Of a stretch of 64,000 nt of DNA, positions 1-13,100 are shown one piece after another. How positions within the stretch are numbered: the first letter of the stretch is position 1; every line of letters starts with the position of its first letter. The DNA lies in assembly GCA_000231825.2 (NCBI GenBank), contig JH720322.1, positions 1 to 64,000 on the forward strand, given 5' to 3'. The DNA comes from Tetrahymena elliotti 4EA (lineage: Eukaryota; Ciliophora; Oligohymenophorea; Hymenostomatida; Tetrahymenidae). Both the position numbers and the translations under genes were made by a program. The notes under the pieces were generated by a model. The model did no database searches and was not told the origin of the DNA. It saw only the letters and a program-made list of their open reading frames with translations.

Positions 1-36
1 CCCCAACCCCAACCCCAACCCCAACCCCAACCCCAA
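1..36. repeat. Macronuclear telomere, six C4A2 repeats
   Basis: Six perfect tandem copies of CCCCAA form the very start of the sequence and then give way abruptly to unique AT-rich DNA. C4A2 (G4T2 on the other strand) is the telomere repeat of Tetrahymena and close relatives, added by telomerase at macronuclear chromosome ends. The tract is much shorter than a native telomere, so it is probably truncated by assembly. Confidence 0.97.
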
Positions 37-244
37 TGTAAAATAAATTTTGTTTTAAAAATTTCTTTGGGATTTTCAATTAGTTTAATAATAAAAAATA
101 AAGATAACACATTTTTATGTGAATATTTAAATAACCTTTTTTTTAAATGTATATTCTAAATAATTTATTTTGATGATTATTGTAAAAAAAATAAAGTAGA
201 AATTTATGTTTATTAAATTAATTAAGTACAAACAAAATATAAAA

Positions 245-856
245 TCAGTTTGCTTTAATTCTTTTCAATTTTGTAAATATTTAGTTATAATGACTATTTT
301 AAGATCCATCAAACTTCTACTGTCTTAACTCCATAGATATTTTTCTTCCACTGTTAAAAATATTCAGCTCACTTAGTGTCATTCTTAATATCATATCATC
401 ACAATGTTCAATTATAAGACTAAATGAGAGCTTTGCAAATTGCTTGGTTCTTTTAAGATAAACGCAAATTAATATATCTACCAATTTAGGATCTTCTAGA
501 TATTCTGCCATTTTTAATCCAAATTCATAAAAGTAAGTGCTTTTTTCTCTCAGATTAATTACAGTAGGATCTGCTAAAAGACTGCTTTAAAACTAGCTAC
601 GGAAGATTTTTGGTATTTCCAAGACTGCAATATCAGTGTCTTCTTCAAAATTAGATTACTTGCTTACGCTTTTTGTGTTTGCTAACTCAACTCCTAACCA
701 GAATGGCATTTCTAAGACTGTTCCCTTTGGTATATCTTTTCCATCTGAAAATTCTTGATGCTAATCAAGAAATCCTATTCCTACACAATTTTCATTAAAT
801 TTAACATTAACTTTCTCATCTTCAGAAAGAATATCATCAATATCATAATATGTCAT
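245..856 (-). CDS. PSF3: GINS complex subunit Psf3 (GINS3)
   Basis: Single exon of 203 aa once TAA/TAG are read as Gln; human GINS3 is 216 aa. Psf3 is one of four GINS subunits that join Cdc45 and MCM2-7 in the replicative CMG helicase in the nucleus. The N-terminus MTYYDIDDILSEDEKVNVKF is a clear Psf3 signature (YYDIDDIL..E..V.VKF). It is followed by the conserved EMPFWLGVEL block, then EIPKIF and STYFYEFG, with a helical C-terminal half. I chose this ATG because the family signature starts directly at it. The stop TGA is about 210 bp from the telomere repeat, so the gene is convergent on the chromosome end. It is divergent from nothing nearby; the next gene (1181-2410) is on the same strand. 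Confidence 0.9.
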
Positions 857-1180
857 ATCTGCAATTATTTTATCAGGCTAGGTTTTGGTAAATTTAGCTA
901 ATATATATTTGAAAAAATCTAATTTTGAAAAGTTATTTATTAATAAATTATAAAAATGTATGTTTAATCTACTAAAAATTTAGCGGAAAAAAATTTAGTT
1001 TTTTGAATTAAATATTTTCAGAGGTAATATTTGGAATTAATAATTTATATAATATCCATTAAATAAATAAAAAAATCTTTAACTCAAACTAGCCCCTTAT
1101 GAAAGTGAATAAAAATTTAAACAAATGAATATTACAAACCAAATTCTAATTAAAAATTTAATTAATAAAAATTATAATTT
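857..1180. other. Intergenic, no feature seen
   Basis: AT-rich spacer between two minus-strand genes. It should hold the promoter of the Psf3 gene and the 3' UTR of the next gene, but I recognise no motif. Confidence 0.5.
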
Positions 1181-2410
1181 TCATACATTTAATAGATGTA
1201 GCTTAGCAAATTTATATGATTTATAATCTTTTGTGATCCCATAAACATGTATATTTTATTTTTACTATGGAAGATTAATACTTTTGATTTGTGTAAAGTT
1301 GAAAAAATGATAATATTTCTAGAAATTAATCTTATCAGAATAGAAATAGTAATAGTTACTCATTTTATATATTATCAATTAATTTGTTATATTTTTGATT
1401 ATAGAACAGCTTTTTCTATTTTTTATACAGACAATTTCATTTATGTTATTAAGATTTATTATTTATGTTACTTTTAGATAAGATAATACTAAATATTTAT
1501 TGTTTTCAGATTTTTAATCTTCAAATACTATGTTTTTTTTTTAATGCTAAATGAGGAAATTTTTAAGACTCTCATTGTCGATAATTAAATGATTTAGTAA
1601 TTTATCTTTAGATTTATTTATTTTAATAGATTATTATGATCCTAAACAATGAATATCTATAGGAGATGTAGATTATCCCTTTTAACTTAATAAAATAATG
1701 TTGTTATTATATATCTTATAGAATATTATTTTGGAGCATTTAAATAATCTCTCACTCTAATTATTTCTAAGGTCGTAATTAAAAATAGAATCTTTATAAC
1801 TATAAACTAAGAGGTTTTCATTTTGAACCTTTATTCTACTTTAGTAATTTATTTCATTTAGATCTTAGATTTTCAAAATTTTTAACTTTTTTACTGTTAA
1901 ATAAACCAATGTTACATTGAATCTTTGATCATCACAAATTAGCATTAGCAAGTCTTTCTTTGGAAAATATTTTATCTTTCTAACATAATAAGGAAATAAC
2001 CTTAGTGTTTATTCAAACTAATTTTTATAAGTGCAATAAATCTGCAAAGCTCGAGTCTAAGAAATAAGTAATATTTTATTTTAAGTAAGAACCTTCAATT
2101 TTAATTCTTTATTATCATTTTATGAAATTATTTGCAAAGGTATAATAATTGGAAGGAAAAATTCTAAAATCATTATTAGAGAAAATATCCAACTAATAGG
2201 AGAAGTAATAATGAAGCAAAAGCAAATTGTACAAAACAAAAACATTAGGAAATAATTTATATCCTTCCCATTACTTGCATGAAGTGTTAACTTAGGAATA
2301 AAAATTATTTCAACACTTTCATAAACTATTTACTTTATGAAAAAATTTTAACGAGTCTATTTTAAGCAAGCTGCTAGCAAAAAAAGAATAATTAGGCATA
2401 AGCTAACCAT
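1181..2410 (-). CDS. Unrecognised protein: hydrophobic N-terminus plus propeller-like repeats
   Basis: One uninterrupted reading frame of 409 aa under the ciliate code, from ATG at 2410 to TGA at 1181. Residues about 1-15 (MVSLCLIILFLLAAC) look like a signal peptide or anchor. A second, longer hydrophobic tract lies near residues 52-92. The remainder alternates short beta-like strands with polar turns, for example LLISQTRALQIYC, LLMLICDDQRFNVTLVYL and LLVYSYKDSIFNYDLR, which is the texture of a degenerate WD40/beta-propeller. Charged residues occur at normal frequency, unlike random AT-rich frames, so I regard it as genuinely coding. An alternative start at 2173 would remove the first hydrophobic part. 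Some of the hydrophobic N-terminus could also be an unrecognised intron. I do not recognise the family. Confidence 0.6.
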
Positions 2411-2827
2411 TTTATATTTATTTTGTTTCTCAATTAAGTTTAGAATCTTCATTTAAATAATTTTAAATGACATTATTGAGTTATTAAAAGATAACAAACG
2501 AAGGAATAAAGAAATTATTAAGATAAATTAAATCATTTTTGTCCTCTCTCTACTTTATTTTTACTTCTAATTTTTTATTAATATTGCTGTTTTAAACTAA
2601 AATTTTGTTACTGGTATTTATTACAATCTAATCAACCACTGAAATAAAAAATTTATTATCATCAAAAGATTTACAATAAATAAAATAGGCTTTTGATTTA
2701 ATACTTCTAGAGTTAAAATATTCTTAGTAATTCTAAGTTTAAATTTTATTTATTCTTCTTCAAAATTAAAATGTATTTTAATAATATTTACTTTTAAATA
2801 TTTATACATAATCAAGCTATCAATTTT
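2411..2827. other. Intergenic, no feature seen
   Basis: AT-rich spacer between the minus-strand gene ending at 2410 and the plus-strand 5S gene. No coding or repeat signal noticed. Confidence 0.5.
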
Positions 2828-2947
2828 GTTGTCGGCCATACTAAGGTGAAAACACCGGATCCCATTCGAACTCCGAAGTTAAGCGCCTTAAGGCTGGGTT
2901 AGTACTAAGGTGGGGGACCGCTTGGGAAGTCCCAGTGTCGACAACCT
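2828..2947 (+). rRNA. 5S ribosomal RNA
   Basis: A 120-nt gene much richer in GC than its surroundings. The ends pair as helix I (GTTGTCG with CGACAAC). The internal pol III control region is present, including the box A/C part around CATTCGAACTCCGAAGTTAAGC, followed by the typical 3' half with GGGGGACCGCTTGGGAAGTCCC. It closely matches the Tetrahymena 5S sequence as I remember it. It is a lone copy here between protein genes, not part of a visible tandem array. Confidence 0.97.
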
Positions 2948-2952
2948 TTTTT
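2947..2952 (+). terminator. Pol III terminator of the 5S gene
   Basis: A run of six T on the coding strand directly at the 3' end of the 5S gene, the usual RNA polymerase III stop. Confidence 0.8.
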
Positions 2953-3222
2953 ATTTTTTATATGATGAATACATAAATAATAAAAAATGATTTATAAGTT
3001 TGTTGAGTAGTTTTTAAATGAAAAGATTAGATTTAATTTAATTTTTGAAAATATGATGATAAGGAAGGAGTAGTTAATTAAAAATAGATACATAAAAAAG
3101 CAAATTAAAGAACTTGAAGAAATAATATTGTTAAGATTACTAAATATTTAAATTATTTAAGCTTATTTATTTTTAATAATTAGTAAAATAAACAAATAAA
3201 TATAGGTCTTTTAAGTTTATAG

Positions 3223-3755
3223 ATGATTAATATTTTCAAAGTTATTGGATTCCTGTTTTTGATTCATGCAGGTTACTCTTTAATGAAATATAGAAAGTAT
3301 TTAACTTTCAATGAGAGAGCAGATGAATTTTCCATTCCTTTAGATGTAAATACTTATTTATCTATCAAATTTAGCTATTACTATATTCTTCTTAAAAAAT
3401 ATTTTGACTTTGATAATTTGGTTACTTTTAATGAATTTTATTCATTTTAAATAGATTTTAGCTGAAATAATATTTGGATTAGTCTTAAATTTATTCTTTG
3501 GTATCCTTTTAGATGGATCATTTTAAGATATTCACTAATTCGATTCTAAAACTGGGTATGATATTATTTATTTTTCTAAAAAATGAAATTGAAAAAAATG
3601 CAGATATTTTACAATTTAAGTTAATTCGATATTTTTATAATAGATATGATGCAAGTTTCTCTAGACCTACTTTTAAATCTGTAAAATCTACTAGAGGAGG
3701 TGTCTTAAAGTAGTTCTTACAAAAGAAGTTAGGAGATTTTGACTTAGGAAAATGA
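3223..3755 (+). CDS. EMC5: ER membrane protein complex subunit 5 (EMC5/MMGT)
   Basis: Three exons, 3223-3345, 3455-3555 and 3644-3755, give exactly 111 aa; human EMC5 is 131 aa. Introns of 109 and 88 nt begin GTA and end TAG. EMC5 is a small two-helix membrane subunit of the EMC insertase in the ER, earlier described as a magnesium transporter (MMGT1). Exon 1 has the family block FLFLIHAGYSLMKYRKYL followed by NERADEFSIPLD, which corresponds to human LFALAHAAFSAAQHRSYM and ESLPIDI. Exon 2 carries the second membrane helix (LAEIIFGLVLNLFFGILL) and the DGSFQDI motif (human GEFKDM). Exon 3 carries ASFSRPTFKSVKSTRGGVL, which corresponds to human HPSFYVFNHRGRVL. The spliced frame keeps this alignment through both junctions, which supports the intron calls. 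Confidence 0.88.
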
Positions 3756-4122
3756 AAAGGAAAATTAAGAAAAATAAAACACAAAATTGATTGATATATT
3801 TAAACTGTTATTTATAGCTTATTATTCAATTATTGTAAATGAAACATTAATTATTCTAAATTCTTTGAGAATTGATGATTTTAATAAATTCTATTTTATA
3901 TTTATTCATTTTTGATGTAATTTATAATCAAATTCTTTTTTTTTGTTTTTAACTTCTATTTAGAAAGATATTAAAAGTGTAATTAAGTTTTAAAAAAACG
4001 TGTTCAAAATTTATAAAATGATAAGACTCAAAGGTTTTAAAGTTTAAAAAATGGTTTAAGCTTATTAACATTCAATAATTTAATACTATTTACATAAAAT
4101 ACAAATATAAATTTTATATATT
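3756..4122. other. Intergenic between convergent genes
   Basis: Short AT-rich spacer between the 3' ends of EMC5 and the dynein gene. Nothing else seen. Confidence 0.5.
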
Positions 4123-7100
4123 TCAATCGTCTAATTATGTTAGGAGGGCAAGACCTCTTTTTATCCAATGATCTTAATTCTTATTTGTTGGCAGTAAAAT
4201 TGACAATATCTAATTTTTATTTTTAAAAAATTTAATACAAATTTTAACAAATAATTGTTTACAAAGTTTGTTGAATGACCAGTTGTTGATAGCTAGCCTT
4301 TTCGTTCACTTGTCTTGTAAAGAGGACATCTGTTAAAAAATAACAAAAATAAATAAATTTCATTAATTCAAAAAAAAAAAATAAATTTTTACTCATAGAA
4401 ACTGCTTTTATTGCTTATTTAAGTTTAGTTTTGCTTCTGGTTGATTTCATATTCAGTAAATTGATGTGGGATGAAATGAACCTTTTTGATAAGAAAAATA
4501 TTATTTAAAAATCAATATCTATATTCTTTAAAAGATTATTTACAATAGGCATGTCACTGAATAATTACTTTGGTTCTGCTTCATCAATACTTTAGGTAGA
4601 ATAGTTCCACTTGCCTCCTATATAAAATTATTAAGATATCAGAATAGTATAATATTTTTAATATACCTTCTAAGAATAATCCATTTGTTAGACAACCAAC
4701 TTCCTTATTTTTCTTATTTTGAATATCTCTTTAATCTATAAAGTCGAATTTAAAGTCTATTTCATCAATAGGAATTTTATTTTTTCTAGCATAATTCTAT
4801 TTTACTCCTGTGAAGAAACTCTAAGTAAAGTAAAATCCTGACAACCAAAATACTTTAGGTATGCCATCTTTTAGCCAACTTTTAAACATATCTATTCTTT
4901 TGCAAAGATCTTTGTGATAAGACAACAATGGTTTAAGTGAAGGATAACTTTTATTCTTCCACATATCAGGAATTTTATTATTATTTATAGATTCTGCAAA
5001 AGAATCTATTTGAGATGTCATAACAATAATACCATCACAAGCCTTAATTAAATCTTTAAGAGATTTTTTAATTATAGCCAAGAGAGAGTTATATCTAAGC
5101 AGCTCTTGAATCAACACAGTGTTCTATTATAAAAAAAAGAAATCATTTAAATTCAAATAAAATTTAATAAATATTTACCATGCTTTCATAGTAATTAATT
5201 TAAAATCTCTGTCTTGCTATTTCAATATCAAATTCTTCAGGTGTTTGTTATAAAATAGTATTTGCACGTTCTAATAAATGTTTAGATTCATTTTATGCTT
5301 AACTTTCATTGATATTACTATCCTTATTTTTTTATTCTACCCCAGAACCTCTTGCCAAAATGGTATCTTGTATTATCCTATTTGTTTCTAAAGTAGCTGA
5401 AGTAATAGCTGCATTAGAATTGAGTCCATATAATTCAGGCTAATACAAATCAGGCATTTAATTGATGAAAATTATTGTTTCATCAAGAGATTTAATTGAG
5501 TCTTCATCAGGAATAGTGTATTCTTTCACTTCTGAAAAGTTATAATTACCATATATCATTTCTTCATTTATAAATGAGTTTAGCAAAGATTTGATTAATC
5601 TTCTATCCCAGTCATCTGTAACCTATTTTTTTTATTTACATTTAAGATCCATTTTTATTTTTGAAATACATTTTTGTAAAGTTTTACCTTTCCTCCATAA
5701 TAGCACTCCGCAATCAAATAGCTTAAAGCATTAAATGGAATCATAGGATATGTCTCAATCATAATTTTTAATTAACGTACTGAAATCTTAAAATCAGATT
5801 CATTGAAATCGTATTGCACATTCCAACCAACAGGCCCATACCTTCTTCTTTCTCTGACTATAGCATGGAAGAATGATAGACTTAAGAAAATAACCCTCCA
5901 TTCAGGCTTTTCAACTGATTCATAATATTTTCTATCTTCTCTTGTTCCTGTTTAATTTTCATAAAGTTGTTAAATATTAGCCTTTATACCTCTTGGAGGG
6001 TCCTTCGTAATTTTAATAGAATCCTAAACTAAATAAGAAGGGAATTTTTCAGTTGGCATAGATGTCAACCATAATCTAAAGTCAGGATTAAACTTTGATA
6101 TATCTTTCTTTTAATTTATGGAAATATCCTCCACAATCTCTTCAAGACGAGGAAGCCAACTGATTGCAAGATGGCAGTTTTATAAAATACACCAACTTCC
6201 TGCCTAAATACAATCTTATATACTTTCCTCAGCTATTTATCCTTACCCTTTACCTATTAAATTTAACAAAGTAAATTATTAATGTTTTCTTATTTAAAAA
6301 GTATGTAAAATAATTAAACTAATTTTATTTTACCTAAAGAAATAAATGTCAAGTATTTTCCACAATCCTATGCAAATTTTTTGAGTTCTTCTTAGGGATT
6401 ATCACCAGGAGATAAAACAAACAAGATAGGTTGTTCTGGAATAGACTCTTAATGAGTATCCTATAGACTTATTTATACATTTTCTATGAAGTATGAACCC
6501 ATTTCAGTTTTAATAAATTCTTTAAGGAATTCTGCAAAAAAGTCTGGGCGTAGAGATTTAACTAATACAAGCTTGGCAAAGTTAGGAACTTTAGAAAATG
6601 GCTCAGGCATATTTAAATCTGGAGATTAAATAAATTTGATCCAAGATTCTGGTTTTCTACAAATGAACTAAGCAATATTTTTGAATGAATCTAAAGTTGA
6701 AAGTTACAAGATGCTATTCCATTATTTTTCAGAAATTTTTGATGGTTCTGGGTTATCAATGTTCTATAATTTTTCCTCTACCACACCACTTAAAAAGTAG
6801 TGATAATCATTTATATTAAGTGCTTCCTATTCGGTTTTAAAAAGAAAAATTTAAAAAGATAACTTTAGATGATTATGATATTTACATTTGTTTCAATGAC
6901 AGTAAGAGTTAACAAAAATGAAAAGAGAAGCTTATGCTTAACAAAAATAGATCTATTCATATCATAATAAACTTACTTTTTCAAACTATCATTTAAACAA
7001 TTTGTTTTATTTTTCGGATTTTTTATTTATGGTTTCTCAGCCTTTTTAATCGATTTTTTAAAGACCTATTTAACAAAAAAAATATTATTTTTTTTATACT

Positions 7101-10100
7101 TTTTGAAAAATAAAAAATACTTTGATGAAGAATTCTAGAGAAAACTGATACATAGGGTTCAATTTATGAAGCTTTTGAATGGTGAAAAATATATTGCTTG
7201 CAAGTTCAGCAGTTTATTCAAAATTAAATCTTGCATTTCTTATTTTTTCTTCTGTAAATCTGGACTCTTTTATTCTTTATTAAACATCTTCTGCAAATTA
7301 CTTTGATTGCTTTAAGGATACTATCAATTATTCATCATCTAACATCTTATTTCCATCTGTTGTGTTTAGTAGTCTTAAGATTTCTTTCTCAATATTGGCT
7401 AAATTTTATTGATTTTCTTTATTTTCTTGCATTAATCTTATTTTTTCCTCTTCTAAAGCTGGCTCTTCCTCCTTCATTAAAATTGATATCATTTGATCTT
7501 TCATAGCATCTGGTGTAATCTTGAAATTTAAGAGACAAACCTTTGATAATAAATCTGGAGTGTAGTGAGGATTTTGATGATAGTTAACTAAGCAAAATCT
7601 AAAATTCTCATTGTAATCTATGAATACCTATCCTATCTAAAATTATTTTTATCCACCCGAGACTATTATATTTTTATCAAGTAAATTTTTGAGTATAGGC
7701 TCAATTTAATCATCAACACCATCAATAATCAAAACCTAACCCATTCTAATTGCCATTTCAATAGACTTTTATATCTATTTTTTAGGTTTACAAACTGATA
7801 AATTTTTTTCATCCTTTCTTGATTCATATTTTCTCAAGAATCTAATTGCCTGCTTTTGAGGATCCAAAAATAGTGGATAGCTTTTATTTATTATAATTAA
7901 AAAATATTTCTTGGATAAATAAATAGATTAAAAAATTACTTTCTTGAATTATTCATAATAATAATGTTTTCTTGTGAAGTTTCATCAAATGGCAAACCAT
8001 GTATAACCCATTCTTATGCTTATAATGGATCTCCTAAGCATTTTAATAATGAAAAAATTTAAGAACACACAATGTTGTATTCCAGTATTTTAGGTTTCCA
8101 TTTTTCGCTTACGATTCTCTTTCTAAACTCTCCTGAAAGAGGCCCAAAATAAGAAACGGCACCTACTGCAATTAGCATATCTCCCAAGAAGTTATCTATA
8201 TCTAGTTTTAATTTTTTAGAACTCTCATTCCATCTTATTTTTTCTACAGAGAGTCCTTAGGTTAAATCAAGTGCTCTATCAAGTTTAACCTGACATTCCT
8301 TGATTGAATCAATAAGTCTCTACTTCTCTTTAACTACACTGTCTAATTTAACCCTTAATTCAAAACATTTTTCTTCAACCTACTACAATAATTATCTCTT
8401 TTTTTCTAGCAGCTTTTAGGCACTTTCTAATGCTTAATTAGCTCTCTCCAAATCTTCTCTCAATGGAAGAATAGATTTAAAGACAAAATGATATTCATAA
8501 ATAGAGTTAGCCCATTTACATAAACCTATTTTATATTTAATAATTTATGCTTAAACATGAATTGCAATTATAAATATACCCTCAGCTGCTCTAGATGCCT
8601 TAGCAATAATTTGAGGTTTGAAGTTAGAATTTTCACTTAAAAACTGTTTCATTTTCTAAATAACTTAATCAGGAATATTATCCTTTTCATATTTTTCTAA
8701 TTTTCTAATAAATATAATAGGCTCACTTAATAGTTTCTTCGACTCCTCCCAATAGTCAATATTTTTATCCTATCCTTTTTTTCCTGAAAAAAATAATAAT
8801 TTTGATTTGATTTATTGTATTAATTGATTATTTACCTTTAACTCCAAGTAAAATACAGACTGCATCCATAGTTATTTTAATTAAAGCAGGAGGCTTTTGG
8901 AAACTTTTCATTTCTATAAAATCCTCTTTTTTCAATGTTCTTAAAGCTGTAAGAGCTTCTTTAAGCTAAGGCTCAGCCAATGATAATTTTTCTTTACATT
9001 ATTCTTAAATTGCTTAAGCAACATCAGCTTTTTCTTTAGTTTAAATTTCATCTTTCTAAACGATTTCTCTTTAAAGTTCTGCCTAAACATTTTCTTCTTC
9101 TACCTCCACCATAATGTTTTCAGTTTCTTTTGTCTTGACAACTAAAATAGGTTGTAAATCTTAAAGCTCTTTTTTCATCTATTCTACAACTTCTGTACAT
9201 AAATCAAGCTTCTTCACACCATTTTCATACATATCTTTTTTCCTCAACCTATTTATTTCATTTAAAATATAAAACTAAATTAATTTTTAGAATTAAATTC
9301 TATTTACAGAGAAAGGAGTTATTTTTAATAAATATCACTGAAATTATTTAATAATTTTAAATAGCTGCTAGGAGTGACATAATAATGTTAATTAGTAGCT
9401 TAATGATATTCAACAGCTATTTATTCTACAGATTTATGGAAGTAAAGGAACAAATTAGAAACACTTTATAATTTTTCTTCATCAAGCTAAAGAACCTCTT
9501 TATTTGAATAAAGATATTAATTTGCAACATCTCTCAAAGAAGATTCAGACCATGGTTAGACCCATATTATAGAGCTGCAATTAACTAATGATGGGAAATT
9601 TCTTATCCTATTTCTAAGTTTATCTCCTACTGGACTCATGCAAAGGGAAATGTGTAAATTTAATCTACATTTTCCTACAAAGTGTTCCCATAATTGCATA
9701 CTATTTAAGTTTATTTTATATTTCTATAAATGGTCTTTGAGATCAGAAATCATATTTTCCTTTATTCAACATAAATTTGTTAATACACTTAAAATAACTA
9801 AAATTTAATTACCTTTTCTTCTCCTTGGAATAAATTGGGAATTTCACCAAGATTTAGAAGGTTATTTATATCCTCAAAATATAATTCTGAATCAAATTAG
9901 CTATCTGATAATAGTAAAACTGATCTTTATTCTTTCATTACAATGTTTTTAAGAAGCTATCTCATTTAATCCTTCCAATCATCTATGGACAGACTCTTCT
10001 CACCTTCAATCTCTTAAATTGTATATCCAGACATGAATGTAGCTAACCTATTGAAAAATTTAATGCTTTATATGTTTTTAGTATTTGTTAAAGTTTACCT

Positions 10101-13100
10101 TGTTAAAGTATGAGCACCAGAACCACCTAGGCCAATGAGTAAAGCATGTGAAAAAGTTTAATTAATGATTCTATTTATTTTAGATAATAATTGTATAGCA
10201 TCATGGAAAACAACAATATTAATCTTCGAATTGTTAACTCTGTTATAATTATCAATGTGATCTTAAATAAGTTTTCTTATAATATTTTAATCCATATTTA
10301 ATTCCTAATAAACATTATCTAACTTAAAGCTGCCAAACAATAAATCTTTAATTGGTTCTCCTTTAAAATCAAACATAATTTTATCTGTAGTTGTTTTAAA
10401 ATAAATCTCAAGATTTTCTTTTATGATAGAGTCATATTTAAAAATATCCTTCTTTTCTATCAGTCTATCTTTATAAACGCAGTTAGTCTCAAATAACCAT
10501 AAACGAAGAATTTATCCAAGATAATCACCTGTTGCTTCATATTTACTTGCAGGAACTTCAAGAATTCCTTGAAGAACGTTCATCAGATCACGGAAATTGA
10601 ATAAATAATGGGATTTAGAAGGAAGAGGTAGAAAAGTTTTTTCAATTTGCTAATGAACTTGCAAACATAAATTAGACAAGCTTTATGTCATAAATTTTAT
10701 TTTATCAATATGCTCTCTGAATCCCCATTCTAAAATTTTTTAAGTCATAAATAGCAAAGTATTTGAGTCAGTAGGATTTAAATAAATTAAATGGAAATGT
10801 CTCAATAATCTATCTGAAATACTGGCTCTACCCATTCCCATAGCTGCAGTTATTTAGATGTCAACCTTTGGAGTTAAATTTGATAAATGAATAAGTAATT
10901 TTTAATTTAAAAGTGATTTATAATGTTTACTATTTAGTTGAATTCTAAAGCTTTTCTATCATACCAACCTCCATATGTGAAGTATTATCTAATTAATTCT
11001 AAGGGTGGTTAAGCTCCATAATATTCTTTATTAGGCATGTTAATATCATCAACAAAGATGATATTGATTCTCCCAATCAAAGGACCATAAACTCCTTTTT
11101 TTCTTTTTTGTTTTTCAAGCTTACTTTCTAGAACATCTTAAACCTAATTAAAATAATATGTCTCAAAATTAAATATTTTTATATTAAAAAATTACTTGAT
11201 TAACAGGAATGTTAGCACTAAAAGCTGTTATAGTAGTGACAAAAGAATCTGGATCTAAATCATTTAAAAGAAGTCTTTTGTGTATAGCTGTTTTACCTGT
11301 TCCTGTTTTACCAAGGAAGAGAGTTGAATTATTATGAAGAAGAAGAGATTTTAGCAAATAAGTATAGCGAATAGAATCAGTAGTAGGTATAAAGATTTCA
11401 TAAAACTAGATCTCAGGGGGTATTTTATATTATCCACCAGTTTTCCATAAATTCCAATTCATTTTCTATGAGAAAAATCTTTGGTCGAAGAGATTTTCTT
11501 TTTCATTTGGCAAAGAAGATTTGATTATATCCTTTTCTTTTGATGAATACATTTTAACTAAATTATGCAAAACCAAAGAAAATTGATCTCTTTCATCTTC
11601 TAAAAGCAAACCTCCACAAGACCAAATCATAGCCATCAAAAATTTAGAAAAAACTTCACTCTTTTCTTTATCAGTGAAAGCCTTGAAAATAATTAAAAGT
11701 TTAAAATAATTCATAAATAAATAAAAAATACCTTTTTTTTAGCTTACAATTCCTTTCCTTCTAAAAGAGCAGCTTTTTCTCGAGAAATTTGCTATTCTTA
11801 TTCATATTTGATAGCTTCAATTGTTTAAGCCTTATTCTTTTTCTTAAGAAGGAAGCCTTCAAACATTTTTAAGAAATTAATAGCTGCCCATTATGGAGTA
11901 ATTGGCAAAGCTGTTTTTTTCTTAAGGAGATAATCTATAGCTGGTTTGAGTAATTCGTCAAGAAGACTGTGGTAGAAATTATTTTATTCTTCACCTTATA
12001 AATTACTTGTTAAGTTATTATACCATTAAGTATAAAAAATTTCCCACTTTAGGTCTATTTTTACAAAATTAAGTCTCATACTTCACTTTTAAATAAAAAA
12101 ATTTACCTTGTTATTCTAGGTAAACCATACCACATCTACTAACAGTGGCAGGAGATGCTTCGTAAAGATTTTCTACTTCGAACATTATTGACATCTTATT
12201 AGCTAAAGGAATAGTCTCACCATTAGTTAAACATAGCTTCTTATTATCATCCAATCTAAATTAATGTAAAAATTACTAAATATTTAGTATTTTCAAGGAA
12301 AAATGATTTACACTGTATTCATATTTTCAATCCAAAGGGCATCTACAGGTCCATCAAAAACAACCCACTTGTAATGCTATGGTGCTTCTTCTTGGCATTA
12401 CCTAAATGTTAAAGCAGTGATACCATCATGCCATTCTCCTGATGCTTCTTCAACATCACCAAATAGCATTTATCCAGAAATAGACTTTGGATTAATAAAG
12501 AATTTTTTAACTCTATCATATACAAGAACTACCTCTTATTTAGGTGCTAGATCTACACCTGTCTACTACCTTGCTAATCTTCTCTTCTCTATTTAACTCA
12601 AATTTTTATAAGCTAATTCCCTCTCCTCTTCTTCTCTTTAAATTTTATGCATGAGTTCAACTATTTCAGGATGTTATCTCAAATATTCTTCTTTATTCGA
12701 GAGTTCTATTGAATCTCCCAAAACTTTTAATATTCTAAATTTTAAAAATAAGGATAAGACAAAATTATTTTGTTGCAAAAATTAATTACGATGATTTGCC
12801 TCCGAAAGCTCCTCCTACAATCATAAGACCATGTCTAACTTATATTGTTTCATATAACTCAATAATTTTTTGATAAAACCTCTATTTTTAAAAATAACAA
12901 TTTTAAATAAAAGCAATATATAAAGTTAAGTTATTACATCATATAAAACTAAGCTGTTGTTCTCAGATATTTTTTTAACTGCTTGATGAAGTAAATCATA
13001 CTGAGCTGCTTTAAATTAAGTAGTTGGGAAAAGATCCTACAAAATGGCTTCAAAAAGAGGGACATCTTTATGAGTGAATTTAGGAATATTACAATCTCTA

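Noticed and set aside
1247..1477. 76-codon plus-strand ORF
   Set aside because: Antisense to the 409-aa minus-strand gene; composition is the hydrophobic type expected from random AT-rich sequence.
7303..7506. Plus-strand hydrophobic ORF
   Set aside because: Antisense shadow of the dynein heavy chain.
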